NCBI GenBank assembly: GCA_009469685.1
Contig: SSTA01000058.1
Coordinates: 1 to 18,468, forward strand
Length of the DNA stretch: 18,468 nucleotides
Direction of reading: 5' to 3'
Source of the DNA: Azonexaceae bacterium
GTDB lineage: Bacteria; Pseudomonadota; Gammaproteobacteria; Burkholderiales; Rhodocyclaceae
In this document: piece after piece, positions 9,092 through 15,881 of the stretch
How the letters are laid out: each line of letters opens with the position of its first letter
Numbering within the stretch: position 1 is the first letter of the stretch
Position numbers and translations under genes: made by a program
The notes under the pieces: generated by a model
Databases searched by the model: none
What the model was told of the DNA's origin: nothing
What the model saw: the letters and a program-made list of their open reading frames with translations, nothing else

Positions 9092-10231
9092 ATGGCTACC
9101 CACGCCGACACCGCCAGCATGGCCCTCTTCTGCGATTTCGAAAACATCGCCCTCGGGGTGCGCGACGCCAAATACGAGAAGTTCGACATCAAGCCCATCC
9201 TCGAACGCCTGCTGGCCAAGGGCAGCATCGTGGTCAAAAAGGCCTATTGCGACTGGGAACGCTACAAGGGCTTCAAGGCCACCATGCACGAGGCCAATTT
9301 CGAGCTGATCGAAATCCCCCATGTGCGCCAGTCCGGGAAGAACTCCGCCGATATCCGGCTGGTGGTCGATGCCCTCGATCTCTGCTACACCAAGTCCCAC
9401 GTGGACACCTTCGTCATCATCAGCGGCGATTCCGATTTCTCGCCCCTGGTGTCCAAACTGCGGGAAAACGCCAAGCAGGTCATCGGCGTCGGCGTGAAGC
9501 AATCCTGTTCCGATCTGCTCATCGCCAATTGCGACGAATTCATCTACTACGACGATCTGGTCCGCGACCGGGACGCCCAGCGGGCCGCCGCCCGGCGGGA
9601 GAGCCGGGACTCCACGCCGCGCCGGACGCCGGAGGAGGAGGCAGGGCGCAAGGAGGAAATGGAAGCGCGCAAGACCAAGGCCGTCGAACTGGCTGCCGCC
9701 ACCTTTGCCGACCTCATCGCCGTACGCGGCGACCAGGAGCGGCTCTGGGCTTCCGTTCTCAAGGAAGCGATCAAGCGGCGCAATCCGGGTTTCAACGAGT
9801 CCTACTTTGGCTTCAGGACCTTCGGCAATCTCCTGGAGGAGGCAGCCAATCGTGGCTTGCTCGGTTTCGGGAGGGACGAAAAATCGGGGGCTTACGTGAC
9901 GCGGGCGCCGGCGCGAACCGTCGTTGCCGAAGCCCCTCCTGCGGCGCCCCATCCACCCGCAGCGACACAGGAAGTTGCGCCCCCGCAACCCCAGGCGGTC
10001 TCCCAGCCTCCGGCGACCGACCCGCCGTCGCGCCGCCGTGGCGGTCGCCGGACTCCCAAGCCGGAAGCAGTGGCGGAAAGGCCGGAGGCAGAGCAAACGA
10101 CAGATGTGGGGGCAGTGATGGAGGCCGTGCAGGGCGACGCCGCGCCAGTGCCGGAGCCCGCGGCCACCGGCAAATCCCCACGCAAAGCGGCTTCCCGCCC
10201 GCGCAAGCCGCGCAAACCGCCCGAGAACTGA
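9092..10231 (+). CDS. NYN (PIN-like) ribonuclease domain protein with LOTUS/OST-HTH domain
   Basis: This 379-residue protein is probably cytoplasmic and acts on RNA. Residues about 10-160 form an NYN/LabA-like (DUF88) PIN-fold domain. The acidic and polar active-site candidates are present: Asp15 and Asn18 in FCDFEN, Asp87 and Asp93 in KNSADIRLVVDALD, and Asp113 and Asp115 in SGDSDFSPLV. A charged linker (about 160-195) leads to a LOTUS/OST-HTH domain (about 200-270) with SYFGFRTFGNLLEEA, a fold known to bind RNA or G-quadruplex. The last 110 residues are a low-complexity Pro/Ala tail with Arg/Lys-rich patches, probably disordered. The ATG at 9092 has an AAGGAA ribosome site. The natural RNA target is unknown, and I see no partner toxin or defence gene. 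Confidence 0.88.
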   Translation: MATHADTASMALFCDFENIALGVRDAKYEKFDIKPILERLLAKGSIVVKKAYCDWERYKGFKATMHEANFELIEIPHVRQSGKNSADIRLVVDALDLCYTKSHVDTFVIISGDSDFSPLVSKLRENAKQVIGVGVKQSCSDLLIANCDEFIYYDDLVRDRDAQRAAARRESRDSTPRRTPEEEAGRKEEMEARKTKAVELAAATFADLIAVRGDQERLWASVLKEAIKRRNPGFNESYFGFRTFGNLLEEAANRGLLGFGRDEKSGAYVTRAPARTVVAEAPPAAPHPPAATQEVAPPQPQAVSQPPATDPPSRRRGGRRTPKPEAVAERPEAEQTTDVGAVMEAVQGDAAPVPEPAATGKSPRKAASRPRKPRKPPEN

Positions 10232-10246
10232 CCCGCTGGATCGCGC

Positions 10247-11419
10247 TCAGGCGGCCAGATCGCGCAGGCGCTCCAGGGCCTGGCGACGCTCGATCTCGGC
10301 GCCGGCCCGGGCGCAGAAGATCCGGAACAGGGGCTCGACGAGTATCTCTTCGTTCATCATCCGCGTATCGAGCAGGGCCAGATGGCCGATGACGCGCTGG
10401 TCGCTGCCAAAAATCGGCACGCCGACATAGCTCTCGAATCCCGCCTCCTTGGGATAGACGTCGGCGACCCGCGTCGGCACGAAGCAAGTTGAAGCGCCGT
10501 GTATGACCTTCTCGCAGGGGGTGCCGGTGAGTTCGTATTCCTTGTTGCTCTGGAATTCCTGAGCCCGCCAGAAAGCGAGCATGCGGACCCGGGTGGCGGG
10601 TTGATCGACGCATTCGGTCACCAAGGCGCAGGCCACCTCCATCGCTCCGGCGAAATGGCGAACGAGGCTGCGGAAAAACTCGTCGCCGTGAGTATCCGCC
10701 GTGCCGGCGGCGATGTGTTCGACTATGGCCTCGACTCGCTTGATGCGGGTGATGTCGGTATCGATGCCGACCACGCGGTAGGCTTTGCCATTGGCCTTGC
10801 GCAGTGCCGCCCCGCGCGAGAAGAACCAGCGGTAGCGGCCGTCCCGGTGCCGGAAGCGCGCCTGATATTCAAAGTGGTTGGAAGCCCCCTCGATATGATC
10901 GCGCAGGAGTTTTTGCACCATCCCCAGGTCTTCTGGATGAAGCTGATCGCGCAAAGCGTCCGGCCGATCGGGAAAATCCTCGGCGGTGTAGCCGAGCATG
11001 GCCTTCCAGCGGGGTGAGAGCCTGAGCGTGTCGGTGCTCAGGTCCCATTCCCACAGGCCGTCGTTTGCTCCCCTGACGGCGACCAGGAAGCGCTCCTCGC
11101 TTTGGCGCAGGCTCGAGTGCGCGTCCCGCTCCTGCTCCCGGGCGGACTTCAGTTCGCTCGCCAGCGTCTGCGTCTCTTCGCGCAATCGTCGATTTTCCTC
11201 GACGAGGGCATCGATGCGGGCGTTGTGCTCGCCGAGGACACGGGCCCGGGACCTTCGCGAACCAAAATGCGCCGCCAGGGCGGTGCAGAGCAGGACGACC
11301 AGGACTGCGGCCGCAGTCCAAGCCAGGGGCCTTGCCTCTCCGCCGCTAGCCGCTGCCAGCGCAATGAGGGCAATGCCGGCCAGGGTAGGCCAGGCGAGCA
11401 GCCTCAGCATGGATTCCAT
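10247..11419 (-). CDS. Membrane-anchored PAS-GAF sensory protein without output domain
   Basis: This protein has 390 residues. Two N-terminal membrane helices (about 8-24 and 32-51) are followed by a coiled coil (about 65-110), then a PAS_3-type domain with PAC end (about 107-230; WEWDLSTDTLRLSPRW, LHPEDL, RDGRYRWFFSRG, VGIDTDITR). A GAF domain (about 240-380) contains YVGVPIFG and VIGHLALLD. The protein stops directly after the GAF helix. No kinase, GGDEF, EAL, phosphatase or DNA-binding output is present. The stop at 10247 lies 15 bases from the convergent NYN gene, so a longer frame is not hidden downstream. The ATG at 11419 has a GGGGGGA ribosome site and a good promoter upstream. It may signal through a partner encoded elsewhere. 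The ligand is unknown. Confidence 0.85.
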   Translation of the reverse strand: MESMLRLLAWPTLAGIALIALAAASGGEARPLAWTAAAVLVVLLCTALAAHFGSRRSRARVLGEHNARIDALVEENRRLREETQTLASELKSAREQERDAHSSLRQSEERFLVAVRGANDGLWEWDLSTDTLRLSPRWKAMLGYTAEDFPDRPDALRDQLHPEDLGMVQKLLRDHIEGASNHFEYQARFRHRDGRYRWFFSRGAALRKANGKAYRVVGIDTDITRIKRVEAIVEHIAAGTADTHGDEFFRSLVRHFAGAMEVACALVTECVDQPATRVRMLAFWRAQEFQSNKEYELTGTPCEKVIHGASTCFVPTRVADVYPKEAGFESYVGVPIFGSDQRVIGHLALLDTRMMNEEILVEPLFRIFCARAGAEIERRQALERLRDLAA

Positions 11420-11447
11420 TAGTTATTCCCCCCGAATGCAGGAAGTC

Positions 11448-11476
11448 GTTATACCGCCGTGATGGCTTTGTGACAA
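11448..11476 (-). promoter_or_regulatory. Sigma-70-like promoter of the PAS-GAF gene
   Basis: On the minus strand TTGTCA (11476-11471) and TATAAC (11453-11448) are 17 bases apart, each 5 of 6 to consensus. The start would fall near 11441, about 20 bases before the gene start. No comparable promoter is visible on the other strand for bufB, which starts at 11518. Confidence 0.6.
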
Positions 11477-11517
11477 TTGCGGCGCAGACTCGGGAGCGTC
11501 ACCCCACCTGAACGATC

Positions 11518-12375
11518 ATGCCTACCGTCTCCCGATTCGGCTCTCCCAGTGCCATTCCCCGGCGCACCGGGATCGGCCTCAGAACCCAACACTTCCGCAG
11601 CGTCCTCGGCAGCTTGCCCGACGTCGGCTGGCTTGAAGTCCATAGCGAGAACTTCTTCGGCGCCGGTGGCCAGCCGCTCTATTATCTCGAGCGCATCCGC
11701 AACCATTACCCGATCAGCCTGCACGGGGTCGGTCTCTCCCTGGGCGCCGTCTGCGGGCCGGACGCCGAGCACCTGCGGCGGCTCAAGGTTCTTGCCGATC
11801 GGATAGAGCCCGGGCTCATCTCGGAACATCTGGCCTGGAGCGCCGTCGGCGGGCGGCACTTGAACGAGCTTCTGCCTCTGCCCGGGACCGAGGAGGCCTT
11901 GGCGGTCGTCTGTCGCGCCGTCGCAAAGACCCAGGAATTCCTGGGCCGCCAGATTCTGGTCGAGAACATTTCGAGTTACCTGGGCTACGACCATACGACC
12001 ATTCCGGAGCCCGGATTCATCCGGGAAGTGGTCGCTCGTACCGGTTGTGGCCTGTTGCTCGACATCAACAACGTCTTCGTTTCGGCCCACAACCTGGGCT
12101 TCGATCCCCGCACCTACCTGGCCGCCATACCCCATGCCGCCGTGCAGGAGATCCATCTGGCCGGCCACTCCCGCATGGGCAACCTCCTCGTCGATACCCA
12201 CGGCACGCGGGTCGCCGATGCGGTCTGGAACCTCTACGCCGGAGCCTTCGCCCATCTGCCCCCGACGCCCACCCTCATCGAATGGGACAACGACATTCCC
12301 CCCCTCGCGGTGCTCGTTGAGGAAGCAGAGCGGGCCGATTCCATCCTGGAGCGCTGCCTTGATCAGTCTGCTTGA
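11518..12375 (+). CDS. bufB: Bufferin-modifying MNIO enzyme (DUF692)
   Basis: This 285-residue protein belongs to the multinuclear non-heme iron-dependent oxidase family (DUF692, also called BufB or GigA), a TIM-barrel enzyme that oxidises cysteines of peptide precursors. In bufferins it is reported to make 5-thiooxazoles that bind copper. Family motifs are present in order: WLEVHSENFF (about 38-47), SLHGVGLSLG (His69), ISEHLAWS (His104), LVENISSYL (Glu149), LLLDINNVFVSAHNLG (Asp182, His191), EIHLAGHS (His213, His217) and LIEWDND (Glu255, Asp257). These give the expected His/Asp/Glu set for a two- or three-iron centre. An in-frame TGA sits three codons before the ATG, so the start cannot be further upstream. 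No ribosome site is evident at good spacing, suggesting modest translation. It overlaps bufC. Its likely substrate, BufA, is encoded 3.2 kb away. Confidence 0.93.
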   Translation: MPTVSRFGSPSAIPRRTGIGLRTQHFRSVLGSLPDVGWLEVHSENFFGAGGQPLYYLERIRNHYPISLHGVGLSLGAVCGPDAEHLRRLKVLADRIEPGLISEHLAWSAVGGRHLNELLPLPGTEEALAVVCRAVAKTQEFLGRQILVENISSYLGYDHTTIPEPGFIREVVARTGCGLLLDINNVFVSAHNLGFDPRTYLAAIPHAAVQEIHLAGHSRMGNLLVDTHGTRVADAVWNLYAGAFAHLPPTPTLIEWDNDIPPLAVLVEEAERADSILERCLDQSA

Positions 12376-13123
12376 ACTGCAACAGGCATTCGCCGATGCG
12401 GTGTTCGGGAAAGAGGAATCGCCATACCCAGCCCAATGCGTCTGCCGCCAAGAATTGCCCGAGACGGCATTCGGCATCTACCGTAGCAGCGTCCTCGGCA
12501 ATTACCGCAAGGCCCTCGGCGCGGTGTATCCGGTCGTCGAGCGCCTTGTCGGCGAGCGCTTCTTCGCCCATGCCGCCGACGCCTTCGCCCGCAGGACGCC
12601 TTCCTGCCACGGCGACCTCAATCGTTACGGCGAGGAGTTCGCCGACTTCCTGGCGGGTTTCCCTGGCGCGCAATGCCTCGCCTATCTGCCGGATGTGGCC
12701 CGCTTGGAATGGGCCGTCGATGCGGTCTTTAACGCCGCCGATCCCTCTCCGCCCAACCTCGCGCTCCTGACTTCGCTGGCCGAGAGCGGGGAGGAGGGGG
12801 TGACATTTCTGCTGGGCGACCACTGCCGTCTGCTGCGCTCGCCCTGGCCGGTGGACCGACTGTGGGCACTGAACCAGCCCGGGGTGGCCTGGGATGAAGG
12901 TTTTTCGATCGATTCCGGTCCCGTGGCGCTCCTGGTGCGCCGGGAGGGCTACGACTGCGCCATCGAGCCCCTGCAGGAATCTGAATTCGCCCTGCTCGCC
13001 GCTCTGAACGACGGACTCTCGGTGGCCGCAGCCTGTGCGCGGCCTGAAAGCCCGGCGCCGGAACGTTGCGGCGAGATTCTTGCGCTTCGCTTGGCGCAAG
13101 GGGTTTTGCGCGTGGCTCCATAA
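12359..13123 (+). CDS. bufC: Bufferin maturation partner protein (DUF2063)
   Basis: This 254-residue protein is of the BufC/GigB type. Its N-terminal DUF2063 domain, annotated in databases as putative DNA-binding, is now regarded as the precursor-binding partner of the MNIO enzyme. Recognisable stretches are YRSSVLGNYRKALGAVYPVVERLVGERFF and LPDVARLEWAVD. The C-terminal half is less conserved and includes LLRSPWPVDRLWALNQ. I chose the TTG at 12359 because GGAG lies 7 bases upstream and the protein then starts MISLLELQQAFADAV, as expected of the family. No ATG is available near this point. The gene overlaps bufB by 17 bases, so the two are translationally coupled. It ends at TAA 13121-13123, inside the A-run of a terminator belonging to the opposite strand. 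Confidence 0.9.
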   Translation: MISLLELQQAFADAVFGKEESPYPAQCVCRQELPETAFGIYRSSVLGNYRKALGAVYPVVERLVGERFFAHAADAFARRTPSCHGDLNRYGEEFADFLAGFPGAQCLAYLPDVARLEWAVDAVFNAADPSPPNLALLTSLAESGEEGVTFLLGDHCRLLRSPWPVDRLWALNQPGVAWDEGFSIDSGPVALLVRREGYDCAIEPLQESEFALLAALNDGLSVAAACARPESPAPERCGEILALRLAQGVLRVAP

Positions 13124-13155
13124 AAAAACCGGATCGGGATTGCCCTCGATCCGGT
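13121..13155 (-). terminator. Rho-independent terminator of the EF-hand gene
   Basis: On the minus strand, ACCGGATCG (13155-13147) pairs with CGATCCGGT (13136-13128) around a 10-base loop and is followed by seven T (13127-13121 region). It lies 35 bases after the EF-hand stop. The plus strand has no T-run after the hairpin, so it does not efficiently end bufBC transcription. The T-run coincides with the bufC stop codon. Confidence 0.8.
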
Positions 13156-13190
13156 GCGCGTGGCTGGGCGGCCTCGGGCCGCCTTCCTTC

Positions 13191-13478
13191 TTAGTGATTC
13201 TTGAAGTCCTTCAGCCACTCGATCTCGTCGATGACGCCGTCGCTGTTGCGGTCCATCTTGGCGAACATCATTTCCGCGTGATGCATGAACTCTTCCTTGC
13301 TGACCTTGTGGTCGCCGTTGGTGTCCATCATCTTCATCATGGGCATGCGTTGCAGGCCGCGCAGGAAGGCGTCGTCCCAGATACTGTCGGAGGGTCCGGC
13401 AGCCAGGACGGGGGAACTGCCGAGGACGCCCAGGAGGGCGGCGGAGGCGAGGGCGAGATTGAGGTGACGTGCTTTCAT
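13191..13478 (-). CDS. Secreted Met/His-rich EF-hand protein
   Basis: This 95-residue protein has a Sec signal peptide (cleavage after about residue 27, SSPVLAA), so it is probably periplasmic. Two EF-hand loops are present: D52-N54-D56-K58 to E63 and D76-N78-D80-V82 to E87, which should bind calcium. Around and between them are Met- and His-rich stretches (RMPMMKMMD and MHHAEMMFAKM). Ten of 95 residues are Met and there is no Cys. Met/His clusters are common in periplasmic copper or silver proteins, so metal binding beyond calcium is possible (inference). The ATG at 13478 has the ribosome site AAGGAGA and gives a proper signal peptide; a longer frame to 13580 does not. It lies 130 bases downstream of the histidine kinase on the same strand and has its own terminator. 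Confidence 0.88.
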   Translation of the reverse strand: MKARHLNLALASAALLGVLGSSPVLAAGPSDSIWDDAFLRGLQRMPMMKMMDTNGDHKVSKEEFMHHAEMMFAKMDRNSDGVIDEIEWLKDFKNH

Positions 13479-13507
13479 GGTGATCTCCTTGAGTGAAAAA
13501 AGCGTTC

Positions 13508-13575
13508 GTTCCGGTCGGAACAGGGACCCGCCAGACTGAATTGGCGCTCGTTCGAGCGGGCTGGACACCATGGTG
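13508..13575. repeat. Cluster of short inverted repeats between kinase and EF-hand genes
   Basis: Three short palindromes lie in the 130-base gap: GTTCCG-GT-CGGAAC (13508-13521), CGCTCG-TT-CGAGCG (13545-13558) and CACCATGGTG (13566-13575). On the minus strand the first is followed within six bases by a run of six T (13501-13496), just before the EF-hand ribosome site. They could be a weak terminator or attenuator after the kinase gene, or operators of the EF-hand gene. Confidence 0.4.
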
Positions 13576-13608
13576 CCCACCGGCTCTCAAGCGCCCATCA
13601 CGCAAGTT

Positions 13609-14697
13609 TCACTTTTTGATCACGGGGAAGGACGTCGCATTTTCCACGGAGGGAAAGTGCAAGATGAAGCAGGTGCCGCGGCCCGTTTCGCTTTCCACGG
13701 CAATGTTGCCCCCATGCAGGGCGACGATGCGGCGGACGATCGCCAGGCCCAGGCCGGAACTTCCGGTATTGCCCATTTCGCCGCGATCCACCTGATAGTA
13801 GCGATCGAAGATGCCGGCCAGCTTGTCGGCCGGAATCCCTTCGCCAGTATCCGCAATGCGCAGTGCGACGCCAGTGCCGGCAGGTTCGACATGGACATGC
13901 ACTTCGCCGCCGGCCGCGGTATGGCGCAGGCCGTTTTCGATCAGATTTTCCAGCAGGCGCTCGAACAGGCCGATGTCGCCGAGCACCGGCGGACAGTCCG
14001 GGTCGAATCCCGCATCCAGGCGGACCCCGCGTTTTTCTGCGCCGAGAGCGAATTTCTGAACCACGTCCTGGACCAATTCAGGCAGTGGGAAGACTTCGCC
14101 GTCGGCGACCTTGTCCATGGCTTCCAGCTTGGTCAGTTCGAAGAGACTCTGGACCAGCCTGCCGAGGCGTTCGCATTGGCGATTGGCGACCTGCAGGTAG
14201 CTGAGGCGTTCCTCCGGCGACAATCGACCGTCATGGATGAGCAGCATCTCCAGATAGCCCTGCATCGAGGTGAGGGGGGTGCGCAAGTCGTGGGAAACGT
14301 TTTCCAGGAGCTCGCGCCGCCGTTCGTCCACCTCGGCCAGCTGGCGAAACTGACTGACGATGCGTTCGGACAGCTCGCGGAAGGAGAGCGCCAGCCGGTC
14401 GATTTCGTCGCCGCTGGAATCGCCGGGGGGGGCCCGGAGCTCGTGAGAAAAGCCGGTCGCCCGGAACTGGTCGATGGCATCGGCCAGGGTATGCAGCCGC
14501 TGGGTCAGCAGCTTGAAGACGACAAATGCGGCTCCCAGGCTGAAGGCGACGGCGGCGATCACCAGATGGGTGGCCAGGTCGACCAGATGGTCGACCTCGA
14601 ACATGGTCTCGGTGGCCAGCAGGGTGACTGCGGCCACCAAGAAGAACACCACCATCAGGACCGCGGCGATGCGTCCGTAGAGGGAGCGCAGCATCAC
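13609..14697 (-). CDS. Sensor histidine kinase, two-component system
   Basis: This 362-residue membrane kinase pairs with the adjacent response regulator. Two membrane helices (about 11-29 and 44-64) enclose a periplasmic loop of only about 14 residues. A HAMP-like linker (about 62-120) leads to the phosphoacceptor His136 in ENVSHDLRTPLTSM. The ATP domain has the N box ENLIENGLRHT, the G1 box DTGEGIP and the G2 box GLGLAIVRRI. The GTG at 14697 overlaps the regulator stop as GTGA. The next codon is ATG (14694), overlapping by one base, and is an equally good start. The loop is too short for a folded periplasmic sensor domain. The signal may be sensed in the membrane or through a partner. Confidence 0.93.
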   Translation of the reverse strand: MMLRSLYGRIAAVLMVVFFLVAAVTLLATETMFEVDHLVDLATHLVIAAVAFSLGAAFVVFKLLTQRLHTLADAIDQFRATGFSHELRAPPGDSSGDEIDRLALSFRELSERIVSQFRQLAEVDERRRELLENVSHDLRTPLTSMQGYLEMLLIHDGRLSPEERLSYLQVANRQCERLGRLVQSLFELTKLEAMDKVADGEVFPLPELVQDVVQKFALGAEKRGVRLDAGFDPDCPPVLGDIGLFERLLENLIENGLRHTAAGGEVHVHVEPAGTGVALRIADTGEGIPADKLAGIFDRYYQVDRGEMGNTGSSGLGLAIVRRIVALHGGNIAVESETGRGTCFILHFPSVENATSFPVIKK

Positions 14698-15404
14698 TTG
14701 CCCGCTTCGCGGAATTTGTAGCCGACCCCCCAGACCGTCTGAATGAAGCGCTGCTCGTCGGGTCCGGCCTCGATCTTGGTGCGCAGGCGGTTGATATGGG
14801 AATTGACGGTGTGTTCGTATCCGCTGTGGCTATAGCCCCACACTTGGTCGAGGAGTTGGCTGCGGCTGAAGACCCGTCCCGGGTGGCGCGCGAAATGGTG
14901 CAGCAGGTCGAATTCCTTGGCGGTCAGCTCCACGGGCTTTCCATCGATCGTGGCCGTCCGGCCCTCGACGTCGAGGCGCAGGCCATCGCTCTCGATCACC
15001 GTCGGCGCGGAATCCTTGGGTTTTCCCAGGTTGTCGATGCGGCGGAAGAGCGCTTTGACCCGCGCCGCAAATTCGAGAACGCTGAAAGGTTTGGTGAGGT
15101 AGTCGTCGGCGCCCATCTCCAGACCGAGGACGCGATCGATTTCCGTCGATTTGGCGGTCAGCATCAGGATCGGCAGGTACTGCCCCTTCTTCGCCCGCAG
15201 GTCGCGGCAAATGGCGAGTCCGTCGGTTCCCGGCAGCATCAGGTCGAGGACGACCAGATCGAATTCGCGGCCGAGGGCCAGATTCAGGCCTTCGCTCCCG
15301 TCATGGCACAGGGTGACCGAGCAACCGAGCTCGACAAGCTGCATCTTCACCAGTCGCGCGATGTCTCCGTCATCCTCGATCACCAATACCTTGCGTCCTG
15401 CCAT
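14694..15404 (-). CDS. OmpR/PhoB-family response regulator
   Basis: This DNA-binding regulator has 236 residues from the chosen start. The receiver domain (about 5-118) has acidic Glu10-Asp11-Asp12, phosphoacceptor Asp54 in VLDLMLPG, Thr83 and Lys105 in LTKPFS. The C-terminal winged helix (about 140-234) includes LTAKEFDLLHHFARHPGRVFSR, QVWGYSHSGYEHTVNSHINRLR and the VWGVGYKF end typical of OmpR-type domains. The ATG at 15404 starts right at the receiver fold (MAGRKVLVIEDD) with AGGGAAGA upstream. Longer frames to 15557 add sequence unlike the family. It is the first gene of a regulator-kinase pair and is divergent from bufA over 171 bases, so it may control bufA, its own operon, or both. The specific family (CusR, QseB, other) is not clear. 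Confidence 0.93.
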   Translation of the reverse strand: MAGRKVLVIEDDGDIARLVKMQLVELGCSVTLCHDGSEGLNLALGREFDLVVLDLMLPGTDGLAICRDLRAKKGQYLPILMLTAKSTEIDRVLGLEMGADDYLTKPFSVLEFAARVKALFRRIDNLGKPKDSAPTVIESDGLRLDVEGRTATIDGKPVELTAKEFDLLHHFARHPGRVFSRSQLLDQVWGYSHSGYEHTVNSHINRLRTKIEAGPDEQRFIQTVWGVGYKFREAGK

Positions 15405-15575
15405 GGGTCTTCCCTGCCGAGTTTTCGAACGATTCATCCATCGTAACCCAGCGTGATGAAAAAGTGAGATTCCGGAGATTTTCCTGTGACGGGCGGTACC
15501 CATACTGCACTCCACGGACAGGCCACAAAGCCGGTTCGAAATCATCCAACGACCCATCTACAAGGAGTTCTCATC
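15405..15575. promoter_or_regulatory. Divergent regulatory region between response regulator and bufA
   Basis: This 171-base gap must hold promoters for both directions. For bufA a -10-like CATACT lies at 15501-15506 without a good -35. A related pattern occurs near each end: TTCGAA followed by CGATTCATCC (15424-15439) and TTCGAA followed by ATCATCC (15535-15547), both in the same direction. These could be regulator sites, but the resemblance is loose. Promoter positions cannot be fixed by eye. Confidence 0.5.
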
Positions 15576-15872
15576 ATGAAGCAAGAGCAAATCCTCCGCG
15601 CCGCCCTGGCCGGACTCGTCGCCGCCGGTATTGCCGCCGCCACCCAGCCTGCCTTCGCCGCCAAGGGCGACAACGAAAAGTGCGCCGGTATCGTCAAGGC
15701 GGGCAAGAACGACTGCGGCACTTCGACCAACGCCTGCGCAGGTCAGGTCACCAAGGACAACCATCCGGAAGCCTGGATCTTCGTCCCGACCGGTGTCTGC
15801 GAGCGCATCAGCGGCGGGCGCCTCGTCACCGGCAGCCAGGCCGGCAAGACCGGCACCAGCACCAAGGGCTGA
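15576..15872 (+). CDS. bufA: Bufferin precursor peptide (DUF2282)
   Basis: This 98-residue precursor is of the BufA1/GigP type. The N-terminus is a Sec signal (about residues 1-28, LAGLVAAGIAAATQPAFAA) that in bufferins is also used to recruit the modifying enzyme. The core has four Cys: Cys36 in NEKCAGIVKAG, Cys47 in KNDCGT, Cys54 in NACAGQ and Cys75 in PTGVCERISGG, the typical DUF2282 arrangement. In the described Caulobacter bufferin the two central Cys become copper-binding 5-thiooxazoles and the outer two form a disulfide. By analogy these are Cys47/Cys54 and Cys36/Cys75. The ATG at 15576 has the strong ribosome site AAGGAG. A 30-codon upstream extension in the same frame would spoil the signal peptide. 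The mature product is expected to be periplasmic and to buffer copper. Confidence 0.93.
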   Translation: MKQEQILRAALAGLVAAGIAAATQPAFAAKGDNEKCAGIVKAGKNDCGTSTNACAGQVTKDNHPEAWIFVPTGVCERISGGRLVTGSQAGKTGTSTKG

Positions 15873-15881
15873 TCTTCCTGC

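Noticed and set aside
7522..9237. A 571-codon minus-strand open frame across acrR and the operator region
   Set aside because: It runs through the acrA promoter and operator and is antisense to acrR. The translated sequence has no family features.
15443..15448. GTAACC, similar to the -35 of ECF sigma promoters that drive bufferin genes in Caulobacter
   Set aside because: No matching -10 element is found at 15-17 bases, so a sigma-F-type promoter for bufA is not supported.
15405..15557. N-terminal extension of the response regulator up to 15557
   Set aside because: The added residues are not receiver-like and would run through the whole divergent promoter region. The start at 15404 has a ribosome site and fits the family.
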